Assembly: GCF_004770765.1 (NCBI RefSeq) | Contig: NZ_RQFK01000009.1 | Location: forward strand, 62,001-126,000 | Reading direction: 5' to 3' | Length of the DNA: 64,000 nucleotides | Source of the DNA: Leptospira noumeaensis | GTDB taxonomy: Bacteria; Spirochaetota; Leptospiria; Leptospirales; Leptospiraceae | Part shown: positions 51,104 to 61,900 of the stretch, piece by piece | Layout: each line of letters begins with the position of its first letter | Position numbering within the stretch: the stretch's first letter is position 1 | The notes under the pieces: model-generated | Told to the model about the DNA's origin: nothing | Databases searched by the model: none | The model's input: the letters and a program-made list of their open reading frames with translations, nothing else | Program-made: the position numbers and the translations under genes

Positions 51104-51922
51104 ATGTTACCAAAAATACTAGATGAAAAAATTCTCCCTCTCATTCAGGAAGCTAGAAATAGTAACGATCCTAACAGTTTGAAAGAAATGTTGCCCATTT
51201 GGATGGTGGATCGGTTGGCCAAAAAAAGAAAAATTACGGATGATGAGAGTTCCGAGATGGTTCTAGTCATTTTGGAAGTTTTTCCTAAGATGTGGATCCT
51301 TAGTTTAAACTACCACATAACGAATGTTCTTGGATTTTTTGTAACCTATGCCTTCAATCAATATAGAAATCGTTTTCGTCACGGACAAATTCCGGAATCA
51401 GGAGAACTCTATTTACAATTATGGAACTATGATTCACCTGCAAACGAGGAAATTCCGAAAGAACTTTTGGAAGAAACGAGTCCTCTCAAATCAGAATTGG
51501 AAAAATTACCAACAGTGACTGCATTAGTTTTGTCCTTACAGTTTGACCTGCCAATGAAACAAAATTTAAAACAACTCCTTCTCTGGAAGTTACGCGAAAC
51601 GGGCCAAGATATTGACGATTTCTATCGAGAATGGGATGAAAAACGATTTCAGCAACGCCAACTTTTATCCCGGCTTTCTGGTATGATTACTCGGTATACT
51701 AGAAAGTTATATGAGACAACGGATCCGAATCGACGGAAGTGGTATCTCAAACAAAAGAAACTCTGGATTTCTCGTAGGTCTCGGGCCATCGATCGGAGTT
51801 TTTTTTCGGAACGTGAAATCGCAAAAGCATTAGGCATTTCCAGAAAGGCCGTTCGCAATCATTTGTCACAGGGAAAACATGAACTTCGTAAGGTCGGCAA
51901 AGATTTATTGCACTATGCATAA
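51104..51922 (+). CDS. sigma-region-4-like HTH protein
   Basis: 272 residues from ATG 51104 (TTG at 51074 is an upstream alternative). The last ~35 residues, SEREIAKALGISRKAVRNHL then SQGKHELRK, form an HTH like sigma region 4.2. The rest is helical without a clear region 2, so this is not a normal sigma factor. Preceded by a basic stretch (DPNRRKWYLKQKKLWISRRSR) that could contact nucleic acid. A STAS anti-sigma antagonist follows after 63 bp, which supports a role in a partner-switching regulation circuit. First gene of the large operon to 63919. Confidence 0.65.
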   Translation: MLPKILDEKILPLIQEARNSNDPNSLKEMLPIWMVDRLAKKRKITDDESSEMVLVILEVFPKMWILSLNYHITNVLGFFVTYAFNQYRNRFRHGQIPESGELYLQLWNYDSPANEEIPKELLEETSPLKSELEKLPTVTALVLSLQFDLPMKQNLKQLLLWKLRETGQDIDDFYREWDEKRFQQRQLLSRLSGMITRYTRKLYETTDPNRRKWYLKQKKLWISRRSRAIDRSFFSEREIAKALGISRKAVRNHLSQGKHELRKVGKDLLHYA

Positions 51923-51985
51923 AAATTTGCTTTACATTCAGCAAAATCGAAGGATGTTAATGGCAACACCACCTTCCGAAGGGTT

Positions 51986-52327
51986 ATGAAAATCAAAGTT
52001 ACTAGTAAAAACGACGTGCACATCATTAAAATTGAAGGTGCCATCAAAGCCGGAAATGAGTTCGAGCTATCTGAAAAGATTGAACAGTACATCAAAAAAG
52101 GCCAAGTCCCTAAATTTATCATTGATTTGAAAAAGGTTCCCTTCATCAACTCAGCTGGTTTAGGAACTTTTCTCAATATCTATAAACATATTGATGGCCT
52201 GAATGGTAGACTTGTATTTGCGAACTTAAATTCCGATATCGAGAACCTCATGGAAATCACAAAGCTTTCCAGCGTTTTCGAGATCTATAAAACTCTGGAA
52301 GAGGCTGAAGACTCCTTCGAATATTAA
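51986..52327 (+). CDS. STAS-domain anti-sigma factor antagonist
   Basis: 113 residues, the size of SpoIIAA/RsbV. STAS pattern VHIIKIEGAIKAGNEFEL, then FIIDLKKVPFINSAGLGTFL, with the phospho-acceptor Ser56 of the INSAGLG motif, then GRLVFANLNSDIENLMEIT. Unphosphorylated antagonists bind an anti-sigma kinase and free its sigma factor; the kinase and phosphatase are not in the window. Lies 21 bp before the AsmA-like gene. Confidence 0.93.
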   Translation: MKIKVTSKNDVHIIKIEGAIKAGNEFELSEKIEQYIKKGQVPKFIIDLKKVPFINSAGLGTFLNIYKHIDGLNGRLVFANLNSDIENLMEITKLSSVFEIYKTLEEAEDSFEY

Positions 52328-52348
52328 TCGCACGAGGCGATTCTAAAA

Positions 52349-55300
52349 ATGAATCCAATCCTGAAGGTAAGTTTAGGAATCGCCAAAACAAAAACCTTTC
52401 GTGGACTTCTTGTCCTCTTCCTCCTCTATAAATCTGTTTTTAATGCCTTCACCGCTGACCTAATCGTACCTAAATTAGTTTCTCATTTTACGGCAGGAAG
52501 GATGGAGGGGAGTTTTGGAACTTTTTCTCTTTTTTTTGGGATCGAAATCAATGACTTTCGAATCTACCCAGGGGCTCCTTTTGATCAAATTCCCCTGGCG
52601 GAAGCAAAACAAATTCGTCTTCGTTACAATCTTCCTCTACTCCTTCTAGGAAAGATCAAAATTTCAGAGATTGGTCTTACAGGAGCAAAAATTCAAATCG
52701 AAGAAAGTTTAGGGAAGTGGAACTTTGCGGCTCTGACCAAACCTTCCTCGAAACCAAAAGAACCAGAACCTATCCCGGAAGAAAAACCACCACTCACTGA
52801 AATCAACACCTATCTGCCGTTACAGGCAAGTGCTTATATTCACCTTAATTCAGTAAACTTCCAATTAAAAAGCGATACTGGACCACTCCATTTTTTTTCC
52901 ATCCAAGATTTATCATTAGAAACGGAACTGGAGACCAACCGGTTTACATCCATTCCACTGGATCTATCCGCAGTAAACCAAATAGATCATGTCCTAGTTT
53001 CTCTCAATTCAGCTGGTCCTATCCCTTTGGATTTAGATTCCAAAGACTTACGTTTGCAACAAACCATTCCTATGTCCTTACGATTTGAATGGGATAGAAC
53101 TGTGTCTCCAGAGATGTTTCTTTTTACCACTGACATTGGTAAAGATGATATCCTTTTGGAGGTAAAAGGAAAACCAGTTCAATTGGGCTTACGCCTGTTA
53201 TCTGACATTCACTATGACACCAAGTTAGACAAAATTGGCATCAACCAATTTGATTTAAGAGTCCTCGGGCAGTCTTGGTTGAGTTTGAATGGTTCCATTT
53301 TTGAACTTTCGAGCGAAAAACCTAAAGTAGACATCGTAGTTGAAAAGTCAGAGATGAAGCTCACTTCTCTCCAAAGATCACTGAACCAACTCCAAGGGAT
53401 TGTTCCAGAAATGAAGTTGTCTGGAGACTTCTCATTAGAAGGAACTGGCATTCATGGGAACTTCGAAAATGCAGAGGCCAAACTAAAAGTAAAAGCATCG
53501 CAATTGTATTTGAAGATGGGAAAATCAAGAGCACATTCCATTCCTTCGGCACTCATTGATCTTTCTTCTGAATTAAGTCTCGGTGATACAAAAACACTAA
53601 CGGCAGAAAAACCAATTCCTTATCTTAAATCTTTAAAGATTACGCCATCACATTTGGAATATAATGGTGCTTCTCTAACATTCCAAGGGGAGTATTTAGA
53701 AACCAAGGGATTGGACTTTCATGTAAACATAGATAAATTCCAGTTAGGTGACTATGTTTCTGGACTTGGTGGAAAGTTACAGATGAATTTAGGAGTTTTA
53801 GGGGAATCTTTCGCTTCTTTGAATATTCATACCAATGCAAAAATTGATGGATTCCGTTATCAATTGGATCGTTCCAGGTCTCCTTCTTCATTGCTTGGGC
53901 TTTCTTTAGATTCTGTTTTATTCTTTGATCGTCCCTTTGGTCTTTCCGAAATCAAAATTTCTAATTTAAAGTTAGATCAAAAAACTATGACCGGCAATAG
54001 AGCTTTGGAGTTGGATTTAAAGGGAGATTTGCGACCAGGTGCCAATCTATCTGCCAACTTGCAACCGTTAAGTTTAAATGTTTACACTCCAAACCTTCTC
54101 TTGGTATTACCCTTGGTTCTAAAAGAAAAGATTTCACCAATCCAAAATCTTTTAGGGAACCAACCCAAGTTAAAATTAAATGCTAAGTATCTAACATCTG
54201 GTAGTTCCAAACAAATCAAAGCAGACTTGGGTGCGGAACTTCCGGGATTGGAAATCAAAGACCTAAAATTAGCAGCCGATTTATCTTTATCTGGTGCAAA
54301 TACTGATGAAATCCTCATTCGAACTTTGAAGATGAATGCTTTCGGGGGGATACTCCATCTGTCGACCAATGGTAAGTTGGCAAAAACGGGAAAACCAAAA
54401 CCACCACTCGGACCATATTTTGGTAATTTAGATTTAGAGTTTGGTCTTACATCTACCACCAAACAATACTTAGCTAAAGGTCTCAGTTTTCAAGGTGATA
54501 TGGGTCTAAACTTAAAGATTCGGGACTATGATATTGGTGGTGAGTTTCATTCCAAGGTCCCTTTGGTATCGTATAACAATCAAAAATGCCCAGGGGAACA
54601 ATGCCAGGCTTACCTTTTAGAAGAAGTAGTAGCAAAAATTCCTATCCAACACAATTTAGCCAGCGGCCATGAAGATAGTTTGATCGTAGGTGATAAATCA
54701 ATATTTATAAAAAATTACGGCCGAAACCAGCCACCCAACCTAAGCATTGGGCAGGTGCTTGGAACCCATCCAAGTATCCCCAATTTACCTTTTGAATATG
54801 TTAAAAAACAAAAAGATACACCAGGACTGACTGCATTTATCGAGTATAAAGAAAATTATGCTAATATTGAATCCTTACGTTCTTATTCATTGGATGGATT
54901 GGTTTTAGGAAAAAACTTAGTTTTTAATTTGGGAAGTTTAGATCCAAAATCAATGGAGTTTCGTGGCAATTTTCTCATCCGAGATATTGATTTGAAACAA
55001 CTTATGGCTCCAAAGGTCCGGGATAAAATTGATGATGGGAAATTGAAAGCTGATCTTAATATTTCAGTTAGAGATTTGAGTGAACCTGTTGCCAATTTGG
55101 ATTTGTTTTTTTCTATCTTTCAGATCGGCCGCGATTTTGGGAAAAGTGCGTTAAACGTTATTTCTCCACAAAACTTTCTTATCGATCGTATTACGGACAG
55201 TTATTCGATTAATAAAATCGATGTATCCCTTTCTAAGGGACTGGTTTATGCAGATGTTTATTTTAACCGATCTTTATTATCTCTGTTTGTCAATCTAGAA

Positions 55301-55384
55301 GATGGTAAAATTTCTCAACAAAGAATGCCGCTTGCAAATTTCTTGAAACGAGCACAGAGCGAAATCCAAACATACCAAGAGTGA
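52349..55384 (+). CDS. AsmA-like (YdbH/TamB-type) envelope protein
   Basis: 1011 residues. N-terminal membrane anchor (~16-38). The first domain matches AsmA-type starts (GSFGTFSLFFGIEINDFRIY, then LPLLLLGKIKISEIGLTGAKI), and is followed by ~800 residues of repeated amphipathic strands with no helices of note. Such proteins form long hydrophobic grooves that carry phospholipids across the periplasm. A Cys pair KCPGEQC lies at ~748. A DUF1318/YdbL-like lipoprotein follows after 7 bp, the same pairing as E. coli ydbH with ydbL, so I read it as a YdbH analogue. Confidence 0.8.
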   Translation: MNPILKVSLGIAKTKTFRGLLVLFLLYKSVFNAFTADLIVPKLVSHFTAGRMEGSFGTFSLFFGIEINDFRIYPGAPFDQIPLAEAKQIRLRYNLPLLLLGKIKISEIGLTGAKIQIEESLGKWNFAALTKPSSKPKEPEPIPEEKPPLTEINTYLPLQASAYIHLNSVNFQLKSDTGPLHFFSIQDLSLETELETNRFTSIPLDLSAVNQIDHVLVSLNSAGPIPLDLDSKDLRLQQTIPMSLRFEWDRTVSPEMFLFTTDIGKDDILLEVKGKPVQLGLRLLSDIHYDTKLDKIGINQFDLRVLGQSWLSLNGSIFELSSEKPKVDIVVEKSEMKLTSLQRSLNQLQGIVPEMKLSGDFSLEGTGIHGNFENAEAKLKVKASQLYLKMGKSRAHSIPSALIDLSSELSLGDTKTLTAEKPIPYLKSLKITPSHLEYNGASLTFQGEYLETKGLDFHVNIDKFQLGDYVSGLGGKLQMNLGVLGESFASLNIHTNAKIDGFRYQLDRSRSPSSLLGLSLDSVLFFDRPFGLSEIKISNLKLDQKTMTGNRALELDLKGDLRPGANLSANLQPLSLNVYTPNLLLVLPLVLKEKISPIQNLLGNQPKLKLNAKYLTSGSSKQIKADLGAELPGLEIKDLKLAADLSLSGANTDEILIRTLKMNAFGGILHLSTNGKLAKTGKPKPPLGPYFGNLDLEFGLTSTTKQYLAKGLSFQGDMGLNLKIRDYDIGGEFHSKVPLVSYNNQKCPGEQCQAYLLEEVVAKIPIQHNLASGHEDSLIVGDKSIFIKNYGRNQPPNLSIGQVLGTHPSIPNLPFEYVKKQKDTPGLTAFIEYKENYANIESLRSYSLDGLVLGKNLVFNLGSLDPKSMEFRGNFLIRDIDLKQLMAPKVRDKIDDGKLKADLNISVRDLSEPVANLDLFFSIFQIGRDFGKSALNVISPQNFLIDRITDSYSINKIDVSLSKGLVYADVYFNRSLLSLFVNLEDGKISQQRMPLANFLKRAQSEIQTYQE

Positions 55385-55391
55385 GGTATTT

Positions 55392-55979
55392 ATGAAACGA
55401 TTGATTTTCATTTTTCTATTTTTAGGATGTAAGTCTATTTGGAATATAAAAGTTCCGCCAATTACCATTACCAACGCACAAACAGCTGCAGAAAAACAAA
55501 TGGTCGGAGAAGATCGGGAACTTGAGAAAGAAGGCTGGATGATAGCCTCGATTCAGTCTTCTTCCAATGGGAAATCCAATCAAGAAAGATTGGGTTCAGA
55601 AGACTCAGATCCAGAAATTAGAGCCCATAGGATCCGATTGAACTATTTGATGCCTGAGTTAAAAAAGTACAAAATGCACGGAATGGTAGGAGAAACACCT
55701 CTCGGGTTTGTTAAACTGAATCCACTTGCATCGGGATTACCCACTTATAATCAATATGATCTTCCTGCAAAACGGAAACGTGTGGAGGATGTAATTGTTT
55801 TTTTAAATGAATCGAGAAAAATTATTTGGGAAAAGGAAGTTTCCAACCAGAAGAAAAAAGGTAAAAAAGAAGAGGAGCTTGTAAAATACAAACAATCCTT
55901 AGTTGATGAATACTATAAATCCGTTTCTGCTGGAGAGTATTTTGAAACAAATACCGGAAGATGGGAGAAGTTCCAATGA
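55392..55979 (+). CDS. DUF1318/YdbL-like lipoprotein, possibly with fused YnbE-like start
   Basis: 195 residues. Lipobox LFLGC (Cys13) makes it a lipoprotein. Residues ~95-195 follow the YdbL pattern: GMVGETPLGFVKLNP, an N-x-R-like linker (LNESRKIIWEKE) and SAGEYFETNTGRWEKF at the end, corresponding to the AGEY...N..W ending of YdbL. The segment just after the lipid anchor, VPPITITNAQTAAEK, resembles the PITIN strand of the small lipoprotein YnbE. In E. coli YnbE and YdbL are separate partners of YdbH; here one protein may hold both. Its TGA overlaps the start of the giant gene (ATGA). Confidence 0.75.
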   Translation: MKRLIFIFLFLGCKSIWNIKVPPITITNAQTAAEKQMVGEDRELEKEGWMIASIQSSSNGKSNQERLGSEDSDPEIRAHRIRLNYLMPELKKYKMHGMVGETPLGFVKLNPLASGLPTYNQYDLPAKRKRVEDVIVFLNESRKIIWEKEVSNQKKKGKKEEELVKYKQSLVDEYYKSVSAGEYFETNTGRWEKFQ

Positions 55980-58900
55980 AACCTATGATACGGTTTCCAT
56001 TTTTACTGGTTTTATGTTGCTCCTTTTTTTTCTCTAGTTGTGTATTGTTTCAAAAAAATGTTAAGATGACGAATGTCGACTTTGACTATTCGGCCATTTC
56101 AAAAAATTATTTTTCTCCTACACAATCAAAACCATTCCCTTTAACGGTGCAACGAGGGAATAATTTATACAGTTCAACTACGAAAGATGGCAGATATTTA
56201 TTTTATGCTACCGATCAAAAAGGTAATTTCGATATTTGGTTTCGCGATTTACAAAGTTCTGTTGTGGTTCCCGTAACCAATCACCCATTTTCTGAAACAA
56301 AACCTTCGATTTCACCTAACGGAAAGTATTTGGTTTTTGTTTCAGAAGAATTCGATTCTGAGGGAGATTTGATTCTTTTGCCGATGGACACAGAGGAGTG
56401 GACTCGCGAATTATTGAAAGGGAATCGTTATATTGATGATAGTTTTATCAACCTAACAAACAAACCAGACAAAAAAGGAGAATACACAAAAGGGATCATT
56501 GATACGGATCCAGTGTGGTCTCCCGATGGGAATACAATCTATTTTATATCAGATCGATTCACTCCTGGTTTACCCAATCTTTGTGAGATGAAATTGGAGA
56601 ATCCCAACCAAATCACTGCAGTCACTTCAAAAGGTGCTACTTCACCTTATGTTTCTTCTGATGGAAACTTTATTTATTTTATCTCTTATTTTGAAGATCC
56701 TAAAGGTGAAGTTTATCATATTAACTTAAAAACTTCCGAGATCCAAAGGATTACAAAAAACGATTATTTAGATTTTTCTCCTACCGTGGATTCCAAATCA
56801 AAAAATTTATATTATGCTTCGATTCGGAAGGATACTAATAAAAACGGGAAATTAGATGAACGAGATCATAGTATCCTTGTGATGATGAACTTAACAACAG
56901 GTGAAGAGCGAATTTTATCTTCTGGAGAAACTTCCAACTTCGATGTCCGTTATTCCAATTTTAATGGAGGTTCTATTCTTTTTTCTGCTTCTTATTTTAA
57001 CGCTATCAATATCTATTTTATCCCTGAAAACGGTGCCATTCCCAAACAAACAAAAATTCGGGAACAATACCAATATGCTAAAACATTTTCCAGTGGGCAA
57101 AGTTTAGAATCATATTTTTTAGCTTTAGATTCGGTAGAGTTATTTTATTCGGATGATCCGTTGTTCCCTGTTTATTCAGCAAGAGTGGCTATATTAAAAT
57201 ACCTATCTCTCATTAGAGTGGGAAAACGTGAAGAGGCAAGGTTGTTTTTGGAAACTTACCGTCATAAGGTTGGGGTAGAGAAAAATTTATTTGCATTAAC
57301 TTTAGTTAAATGGCAAGAAGCAAAGCAAACAGGAAAAAAGTTTGATTTTCTTTCGGAAATACATGCCCATCCTTCTCTCGAGTGGACAAAGGATGCAGAG
57401 GCCATGTTGTATCATTTGTATGCAGATGAATTGGAAGCTGAAAAAAAAATAACTCCTGCTTTTGAGTCTTTGAAGTTCGTTTATGATAAATTTCCAGATT
57501 ATCATCAAATTGATGAAATCAAGCGACGATTAGGTGGGTATGAGTTTAAGCCAAATTCCATGGTATTGTCAAAGTTGTACCAAGAAATGATTTTAGGATG
57601 GGAGAAGGAAAAAACTCGTTATTTGTCTAGTCCTTCGGTTCCTTTCTCGAATGATCAAAAAAGAGATCTTCGTTATCTTTTAGAAGATGTAGTCCAAAAA
57701 ATTTCAGAAAATAGAAATAGTGAATCATTAACCTCTTATGTGAATTCATTGTTACTTGATCCGGAAGTGAACCAAATCCCACAATATGTAATCACTTTAA
57801 AGTATTTAAAAGCAAAAGCATTGTCTGATGTTCGTAAGTTTAACGAGTCGAATGAAGTTTTGGATTCGATCATTCCCATCCCAATTCAAATTGATTTGGA
57901 ACCACCGGGGAAACAATCTGTTTTTGAAATACCAGCTTATATTGCTGCGTATAAGAGTCCTATTTTGTTGCGAGCCAATTTACTCAAATACTATAACCAA
58001 AAAGCAACGGGTAATACTTCGGATGCTCTACGTAACTTAAAAATATACTTAGAATTTTATGATCCTATATTAGGTGTGGATTTAGGGGCCGAAGACATCC
58101 AAAGTGCCTTTTTTTATTTTGAAAATAAAGCTGTAGAGTTTGAGAGGATAGGTGATTTACTTCAGTCTTCCTTTCATTATTTTTTCAATAATCAGAATAT
58201 GTTTTTAGTAAAAACTAGAAATTTATATTTGGATTCTTTGTACAAAGAATATGCAATCTATTACCAACGGAAGATGGTTGATACAATCTTTCTTTACGGA
58301 AAAAAAATTAGAGAAGAAGAAGAAAGGGCCTTATTAAACCAACTCAATATTTTGAGTAAAGATAAGTTGAATGTCGTTGGGAATTTATCTGGTCTTACTT
58401 CTCTCGTCACCGACAATGAACTCCTTCGTGGTGTTGTTGATATAAAAGACTTCGAAAAAATTGAAGTATTATCAGAAAAAGCTCTGAGTTGGACAGAGTT
58501 GTATTATAAGCAGGCAGTTCCTCGCGCACGACCATATTTGGATCTTGCCACACTATATGGATATTCATATTATTTAATCAATAAATATGTAACATTCGAA
58601 TCTTATTATTATGCGACTGGAACGATGACAGATGTTCGTAAGGCTGAAATTTTAGAAAATTTCAAAAGGGCTGAGTTGGAACTTCGATGGATCATTTATG
58701 CTGATCCCACACATTACGACGCTTATCAATTACTTGGCTGGTTGTATCAGTATGTTGATTTGATCAAAATGCAAAAGAACCCTAAGTCAGGAGAAATTGA
58801 CTCAGAGGTTTATGAAACACTTTATAAAAAATATTTTCCGGATAAAAATTTAGAAGCAAACATTGAACTATATAACCAAATCCTTGTGTTTTTGGGAGAG

Positions 58901-61900
58901 GATTATGGAGATCGGAAAGTTGTATCTGATTTAAATCTTAATTTAGGTAATAACTATTTTTTGCTCAGTAATTTTCCTAAAGCAAATGAAAGTTATCGTA
59001 AGGTAGAAGATGTATCTTTGTATCTTTCCGTAAAAAACCAATTCGAAGGTTATAAACAAGAAGCAATCTATCGTTTCAATTATGGAAAATCTCTAATTTA
59101 TCAAGGTCAGTATAAAAAGGCATCCGAACAATTTGCGAAATCAATTGATATCTATTTTAAAAATGAATACTATCAGTCAGTAAATTCTTATGCATCGGAA
59201 CCAAATTCAATGACTTTGGGACAGTTGAATGCAATACGATCTAAGTTGGCGTTGTTATTTTCCTTAAAAGGGCTCTCTGAATTGGAATTTGGAAATTTTG
59301 AAGAAGCCATTGCTTCCTTCCAAACAGGAATTGCTTACAACAAAGATGTAAAGTTTATTAGTCCCGTTAATTTAGCAAATTATCTGGCCATCGCCTTTCA
59401 GAAAAGTGGGCGTTTCCGCGATTCCTATCAGATGTTGAATCTTGCAGAACAGGAATATAATTCCAATCGACCATCCTTGTTACAAAGATTTCGTAAATGG
59501 ACTTTCTGGGATGTAGTTTTTGGACATGATTTGCGGGTGATTGGTGATGGTAGGTTTCCTGGGGAGTTTCCTAACGATTTCAAATACCTTCTAACGCTTG
59601 GTATACGAATTGAGAATCATATTGAACAGGAAGAGTATTCTGCCGCTTTATCTGAGATCAAAACAAGAAACGAACTCATTGCCTCTAAAGATCTAGATAA
59701 TACGATTATCGGAAAAAATATTTTGGCTAAGTCAAGGCAAGTGGAAGCACAGATTTACCAAAGAAGTCAGTTGCAATTGGAAGCTGTTCAACATTACAAT
59801 GAATTGGCGGAACTTCTTTTTGAAAATCCTTCAAATAAAGGTTTTGAGAAATTGTTTCAGAACTATGCACATTCTGTTTTCTCCTTACAGGAATCTGCAG
59901 AATTTAATTTGGATACAAAAGAGAACTTATTAAATCAATTTTTAAAAAACCTAAATCTATGGAAAGATAGGAACCTATCAAATTGTCTTGAAAAAAAAGA
60001 AATTTGTGAAAATGAATTTAGAGTAAATAATCCAAAATTTGACATTGTTTACGGAACCAGTCTCTACTATTCTTCTCTACTTTTGGAAGAACAAGGAAAA
60101 GATTTCCAACAAACACTAGCAAAGGTTGTCGAATTGTTAGAAAACCCAGGTCTTGTTGATCCACGCGCTGTTGGGTTGTCAACGGATCCCATATCAAGGC
60201 AAATGCGAGTGCGTATGGGTTTGAACTTATATTCCGTTTATATGAAGTTAGGTGACTTCCCAATGGCTGAAAAAAAATGGAAGGAAACCTCCGAACTTGC
60301 CTATGAGTTTCGCCTGGATGAAGAAATGTTTTGGGCAAATGCACAAAGATTCAAATGGGAAAAATCTCGGTCATTGTCCCAAAATAATTCAAATTATCTG
60401 AGTTATGGAAAGGAAGCGATCCAAACCTACCAGAATAACTTATCAGTACGACTTTTTTCTCCCAAACATCGTTTGATTAATTTTTTAGAATCTTATTCGG
60501 AAGCAGAATTAAATTCTCTTGAACTAAAAGGACTTGTAAATCATTGGGAGAACTTTAGAAGTCTTGAATTGTTTCGGGATTTGGTTTCCGCACAATTTGA
60601 ATTTGAAGATTCTAAGTTGAATCTATATTACCAAGATTTAGTGAAATGGGTGAAAGCTTACCGTAAACTTACTTTTTCCATCACGGATAAAACTTTAAAA
60701 CGTGAATCGGTCACGAGTATACTGAAACAACAAACAAATGAAATCCAGAATTTAGATGGGATTTTGAATAAACTAAAAGAAGTTTCCCCCGAAAGGTCTG
60801 CGTTTTTAGAACCGAAACGACAGGCTCTGGAACAATTTTCAAATGGTTGGATTGGTTTATACCCAACAAACCAATCATTTTATTTTTTATATATCTCTCA
60901 AGGGAAACTAAAAAAAGAAATCTGTGAACCAACCACCGAGATCCATTTATGTTTACCAAAATTGACTGATCAAACTCCGACCTTACAAATTCTTGGAACA
61001 AGAGCTAATGGAAATTTGGTGAAGTCTGTAATTGGTGGTTACAGGAACTCAGATATATTCCCTACACTTATTTTTGATAGAACTCACAGTGGATTATTTT
61101 CTGAACGAAATGAACGCAGACTTAAATGGGTGACTGTATATGGTGATTTAGATAAAAAGGAAAAAAGTTCCAATCTTCGTCACTTACCAACGGGTAACTT
61201 GGGTATCTATCTCTATGATACAGACTATTTGGTAACAAATCGTTCGATCGACAAACAAACAAGTTTATTTGGTGATGAGAAGTCTCAGATTTTACCACTC
61301 CGTGAAATTTTTCAAGGGAATGGATCCGAAATTTCTGTCATTGGTTTAAATGAATCTAATTTTAATACCAGCAAACAATGGAATCTTTTAGGCAAAGTAT
61401 ATGAAGTTTTGCGTTCTAAGCGAATTCAAAATATAGTTTCCTATCCATTAAATGCGAATGTAGATAACGCTTCGTTAAAACTAAGTCAGTTTGCAAAAGA
61501 TAAAGATCGTTTGCTGATTGGAAATTGGAAAGAATATTCTATTTCTAAAGATGGGCTTGGTAAAAAAGCTAATGAATTGATTGAGTCTGGTTTTCTTAAA
61601 GAAAAGTCCAAAGATTTTGTAGATGCTTACGAGAGTTATTATACAGCGTCTACTCTTTTAGAGGATGATGATTCTTACTTGCCTAGTTTGGAATTAAAGT
61701 TGGCAAAATTAAAGACAGAAATTTTTCCAAATGTTCCAAGAAGGTCTATTTTTCAGCCGCTTTGGACAAAATATGCCAATTCGAATTTTCAAAACCAAGT
61801 TCGTTATGAATACCTTGTTTCTTGTTTGTCCTCGAAGGATAAGGAAGAATGTAAATACAACTCTTCCGATTTTATCGGAGAGGAGAAAGATTCCTATTTG

